In this document: positions 61,692 through 64,000 of the stretch, piece after piece
Numbering within the stretch: the stretch's first letter is position 1
How the letters are laid out: each line of letters starts with the position of its first letter
Source of the DNA: Rugamonas rivuli
GTDB taxonomy: Bacteria > Pseudomonadota > Gammaproteobacteria > Burkholderiales > Burkholderiaceae_D
NCBI RefSeq assembly: GCF_009380165.1
Contig: NZ_WHUF01000004.1
Location: 372,001-436,000 of the forward strand
Length of the DNA: 64,000 nucleotides
Direction: 5' to 3'
Position numbers and translations under genes: made by a program
Notes under the pieces: generated by a model
Database searches by the model: none
Seen by the model: the letters and a program-made list of their open reading frames with translations, nothing else
Told to the model about the DNA's origin: nothing

Positions 61692-62441
61692 ATGACGACG
61701 CCTTCGAAGACCTCGGTGATCAAGGTGACGGGCGATCAGGCAATGGCCGCCATGCAGGCTGGCGCCACGATCGATGTACAAATCCATCTGCGCAAGATTC
61801 CGCTGCTGTCGGAACTGACCGACGAAGAGATGGTCAAGGTCCGCGCCGACATCCGCGTCCGCCACTACGCCAAGCGCGACGTGGTGCTGCAAAAAGGCGC
61901 GACCGGCGACAGCCTGCTGTTCCTGGTGCAGGGCCAACTGCAGGTGGTCGACATCACCGAGGATGGCCGCGCGATCGGCCTGCGCATGCTGGCGCCGGGC
62001 GACTTCTTCGGTGAAATCGCCGTCATCAACGGCACCATGCGCTCGGCTTCGGTGGTGGCGACCACGCCGGTGCTGGTGGCGCTGCTGCCGCGCGCGACGG
62101 CGCTGCATTTGTTCTCGCACTCGCCGTCGGTGGCCAACCAGATGCTGCGCTTCCTGGCCGCCAAGGTGCAGCGCGATTCGGAGTTCCGCGCCCTGCTCAG
62201 CATTCACAACACGGCCAAGCGCATCTACAGCTTCCTGGAACTGGTCAAGGAACAGAAGGACGATGAAGAAGTGGTCGAGAACCTGCCGACCCACCAGGAT
62301 ATCGCCAACATGATCAACACCAGCCGCGAGACCGTGACCCGCACGCTGCTGTCGCTGACCCAGCAAGGCATCATCAAGAAAGGCACGCACCGGCTCATCA
62401 TCGTCGACCCGGACGCGCTGCAGAAACTGGCCCAGAGCTAG
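61692..62441 (+). CDS. Crp/Fnr-family transcriptional regulator with intact cyclic-nucleotide and DNA-contact residues
   Basis: 249 aa. Cyclic-nucleotide-binding domain about 35-150 with the phosphate-binding cassette GDFFGEIAVINGTMRSASV (Gly107-Glu108 and Arg117-Ser118 match the sugar/phosphate contacts of E. coli Crp). C-helix dimer region, then a winged helix with LPTHQDIANMINTSRETVTRTLLSL. Residues Arg212, Glu213 and Arg217 occupy the positions of Crp R180, E181, R185 that read TGTGA-N6-TCACA. No Cys cluster for an Fe-S centre, so it is Crp-like, not Fnr-like. It ends 14 bp before a convergent radical SAM gene. Likely acts on the three operators at 52-58 kb. Confidence 0.9.
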   Translation: MTTPSKTSVIKVTGDQAMAAMQAGATIDVQIHLRKIPLLSELTDEEMVKVRADIRVRHYAKRDVVLQKGATGDSLLFLVQGQLQVVDITEDGRAIGLRMLAPGDFFGEIAVINGTMRSASVVATTPVLVALLPRATALHLFSHSPSVANQMLRFLAAKVQRDSEFRALLSIHNTAKRIYSFLELVKEQKDDEEVVENLPTHQDIANMINTSRETVTRTLLSLTQQGIIKKGTHRLIIVDPDALQKLAQS

Positions 62442-62455
62442 TCCGGGCCGACATT

Positions 62456-64000
62456 TCAAGGCTTGCCGGTCAATGCCGACAGCCAGCGCTTGAAGCGGCC
62501 GCCGCTGGCGACGCCGGCTTCCGCCACAACCACCGGCTCAGGCTGCGGTACCGGCTCAGGCTCGGCCACCGGCGCCGCCACCTGCAACTCCCCCTGCCGC
62601 ACGCCCGCCTCGAACAGCATGATGCCCAGCGAACGCCGGTCGTCGCCGCCGTTGGCCTCGGCCGGCACAAAGGTCGGCGACAGCAAGTCGACACGATAAA
62701 GCTGCCCCTGCTTCAAGCTCACCGGCAGCTGGGCATCGATCATCTGGTTTTGCACGCCGAAGAACACCTGCTGCTGCAACACCTCGCCGAATTGCTTGCT
62801 GGCCTCGTCATGCTCGCGCACCTGCACCGTCAGCGGCGTCGCGCTGTCGTAGATGCTCATGATGCGCAGGTTGAGGAGATTGCTGTCCTGGCGCGCCAGG
62901 AAGTACAACCAGCCGTTGCCGTTCGACCAGCGCCCGCCGACGCCGTTCATGTCCGGCTCGAACGGATGCCAGCCGCGCCCGAACTTGTCGAATTTGGTGG
63001 CGCGCTCGTCCTTGGCTTCGCTGTCGAACACGAAGATATTGCCCTGGCAGCGGCGGCACACCTCGGACTTCATCGAATCCTTGGCGATGGCCTCGCGCTC
63101 GGGCGCGCGCAGCAGCTCGACGATCGAGGTGTCGCGCATATTCGGCAAGCCCATCTCGCCCTCGTAGTCCAGGCAGCACAGCGACATCTGACCGTCCGCC
63201 AGCATCGACACATTGTGCGCCATCGAGCAATCCAGCGCTTCCTCGCGCTCCTCGACGTAGACCACCGATTCCTTCGGCAGGAAGGTCTTCATGAACGTTT
63301 CTTCCTTGGTCCACAGGCCGAAGGTCTTGAAGCGGATGAAGCAGTTCGGCGCGAACATATAGCCCCAGAACTGGTCCTCGGTCATGTCGATCGCGCCATC
63401 GGGGATGGTGTCGCGGCTGGCGGCCAGGTGGTTGCGACCCAACTGCTCGGCATACTGCTCCAGCGAGCGCACGCGCTCGGCCTCGAACTGCTCGGGGAAC
63501 TCCGCGCGCAACTGCTCCGAGAAACCATCAAAACGATTTAGCAGGTTCAGCACGAAGGCATCCTTGTCCTCGACATCGAACGGATCCCACATATTCAGGT
63601 CGAAGTCGGACTGGATGGTCGAATCGGCGCGCATATTGGAGGTCGACGTCACATGCACCTCCACCCGCGATTCGCTGCCGGCGGCGAACTTTTCGCGCAG
63701 CGCCGGGAAGATGCGGTCGAAATACTGCTCGAAGTTCAGCTTGTCGTAGCCGCGCATGCGCTTGTACGAATCCTCGGTCGGCGTCTGCAGGCTGAGCACC
63801 AGCGCAACGTTGTCGTGCTGGAAGATCTTCTTCGCGCGCTCGGCGTCCAGGATGGCGAAATTGCTGATCAGGTAGACCTCGATGCCGTACTGCTCGCACA
63901 GGTCGATGTACTTGTAGATCTTCTTGTTCAGCAACGGCTCGCCCAGCACGTTGAACTGGATGGGCTTGTTCAAGCCCAGGTCGCGCACCTCTTCGATGAA
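62456..64000 (-). CDS. Radical SAM/SPASM protein with C-terminal beta domain, 5' end outside the window
   Basis: 515 codons visible, open to the window edge; the first residues seen (FIEEVRDLGLNKPIQFNVLGEPLLNKKIYKYIDLCEQYGIEVYLISNFAIL) are the second strand-helix units of a radical SAM barrel. The CxxxCxxC cluster is therefore outside. The SPASM region has Cys in EEALDCSMAHNVSML, MSLCCLDYEGEMGLPN and EVCRRCQGNIFVF, for auxiliary Fe-S binding. The last about 150 residues (WHPFEPDMNGVGGRWSNGNGWLYFLAR onward) form a beta domain of the type seen attached to glycosyltransferases. It possibly modifies a peptide or sugar; substrate unknown. Confidence 0.85.
   Translation of the reverse strand, partial: FIEEVRDLGLNKPIQFNVLGEPLLNKKIYKYIDLCEQYGIEVYLISNFAILDAERAKKIFQHDNVALVLSLQTPTEDSYKRMRGYDKLNFEQYFDRIFPALREKFAAGSESRVEVHVTSTSNMRADSTIQSDFDLNMWDPFDVEDKDAFVLNLLNRFDGFSEQLRAEFPEQFEAERVRSLEQYAEQLGRNHLAASRDTIPDGAIDMTEDQFWGYMFAPNCFIRFKTFGLWTKEETFMKTFLPKESVVYVEEREEALDCSMAHNVSMLADGQMSLCCLDYEGEMGLPNMRDTSIVELLRAPEREAIAKDSMKSEVCRRCQGNIFVFDSEAKDERATKFDKFGRGWHPFEPDMNGVGGRWSNGNGWLYFLARQDSNLLNLRIMSIYDSATPLTVQVREHDEASKQFGEVLQQQVFFGVQNQMIDAQLPVSLKQGQLYRVDLLSPTFVPAEANGGDDRRSLGIMLFEAGVRQGELQVAAPVAEPEPVPQPEPVVVAEAGVASGGRFKRWLSALTGKP

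Noticed and set aside
1..64000. CRISPR arrays, insertion sequences, rRNA operons and prophage structural genes
   Set aside because: No regularly spaced repeats, no transposase, integrase or phage structural proteins, and no rRNA sequence seen on either strand.

Overview
This looks like a chromosomal segment of a GC-rich betaproteobacterium of the Oxalobacteraceae (Massilia/Duganella/Janthinobacterium type). I infer this from protein families and gene order (hemF-nadD-rsfS-rlmH-maf-rng, PEP-CTERM proteins, a DUF4214/RTX surface protein with its own type I secretion system, many GGDEF and sensor proteins), not from a database match.

Layout. 1-2140: a cut-off accessory gene, a gene-poor AT-richer stretch and two PEP-CTERM exported proteins. 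2240-4763: a 7TMR-DISM histidine kinase and a LuxR-type response regulator, divergent with only 31 bp between starts. 4922-6441: an unsecreted lytic transglycosylase overlapping a small exported protein (effector/immunity-like), then an orphan HigA-type antitoxin whose toxin is reduced to its last codons. 6467-9694: an AT-richer insertion against the 3' end of tRNA-Thr(CGT), bounded by a decayed copy of the tRNA 3' end and carrying an unusual 782-aa protein (Mrr-like N-terminus, winged helix, PIN-like domain, coiled coil). 9799-19467: fbp, pepN, a DUF4136 lipoprotein, quinone oxidoreductase, mgsA, a DMT transporter and a PhoD phosphatase with a large Ala-rich insertion. 19617-29735: a GT9 transferase, then the housekeeping run yebC-purD-hemF-nadD-rsfS-rlmH-maf-rng, a periplasmic binding protein and a diguanylate cyclase. 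29713-34154: a small exported protein, an XRE-cupin regulator divergent from a class II aldolase/DapA-like operon, an exported beta-rich protein and an esterase. 34159-39226: a dCache diguanylate cyclase, waaF, and a divergent O-antigen ligase fused to a GT9 transferase. 39259-41488: a FixJ-like regulator and MASE1 kinase. 41828-48237: VirK/YbjX protein, a small DUF6139-like protein, dnaE, hicA with a shortened hicB, trhO.

48325-62441 is the most coherent system. TolC, HlyD and ABC subunits of a type I secretion system lie next to a 1094-aa DUF4214/RTX surface-layer-like protein. Then come an orphan FecR-domain protein, a CHASE2 class III nucleotide cyclase, a TPR/outer-membrane-barrel (Slam-like) protein and a Crp-family regulator. 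Three perfect TGTGA-N6-TCACA operators sit upstream of the secretion operon, the surface-protein gene and in the FecR/cyclase intergenic region. In the three leftward promoters they lie at nearly the same distance from a -10-like box. The local Crp protein keeps the R-E-R recognition residues that read this site. I infer a locally encoded cyclic-nucleotide/Crp circuit controlling surface-layer export. The window ends inside a radical SAM/SPASM gene.
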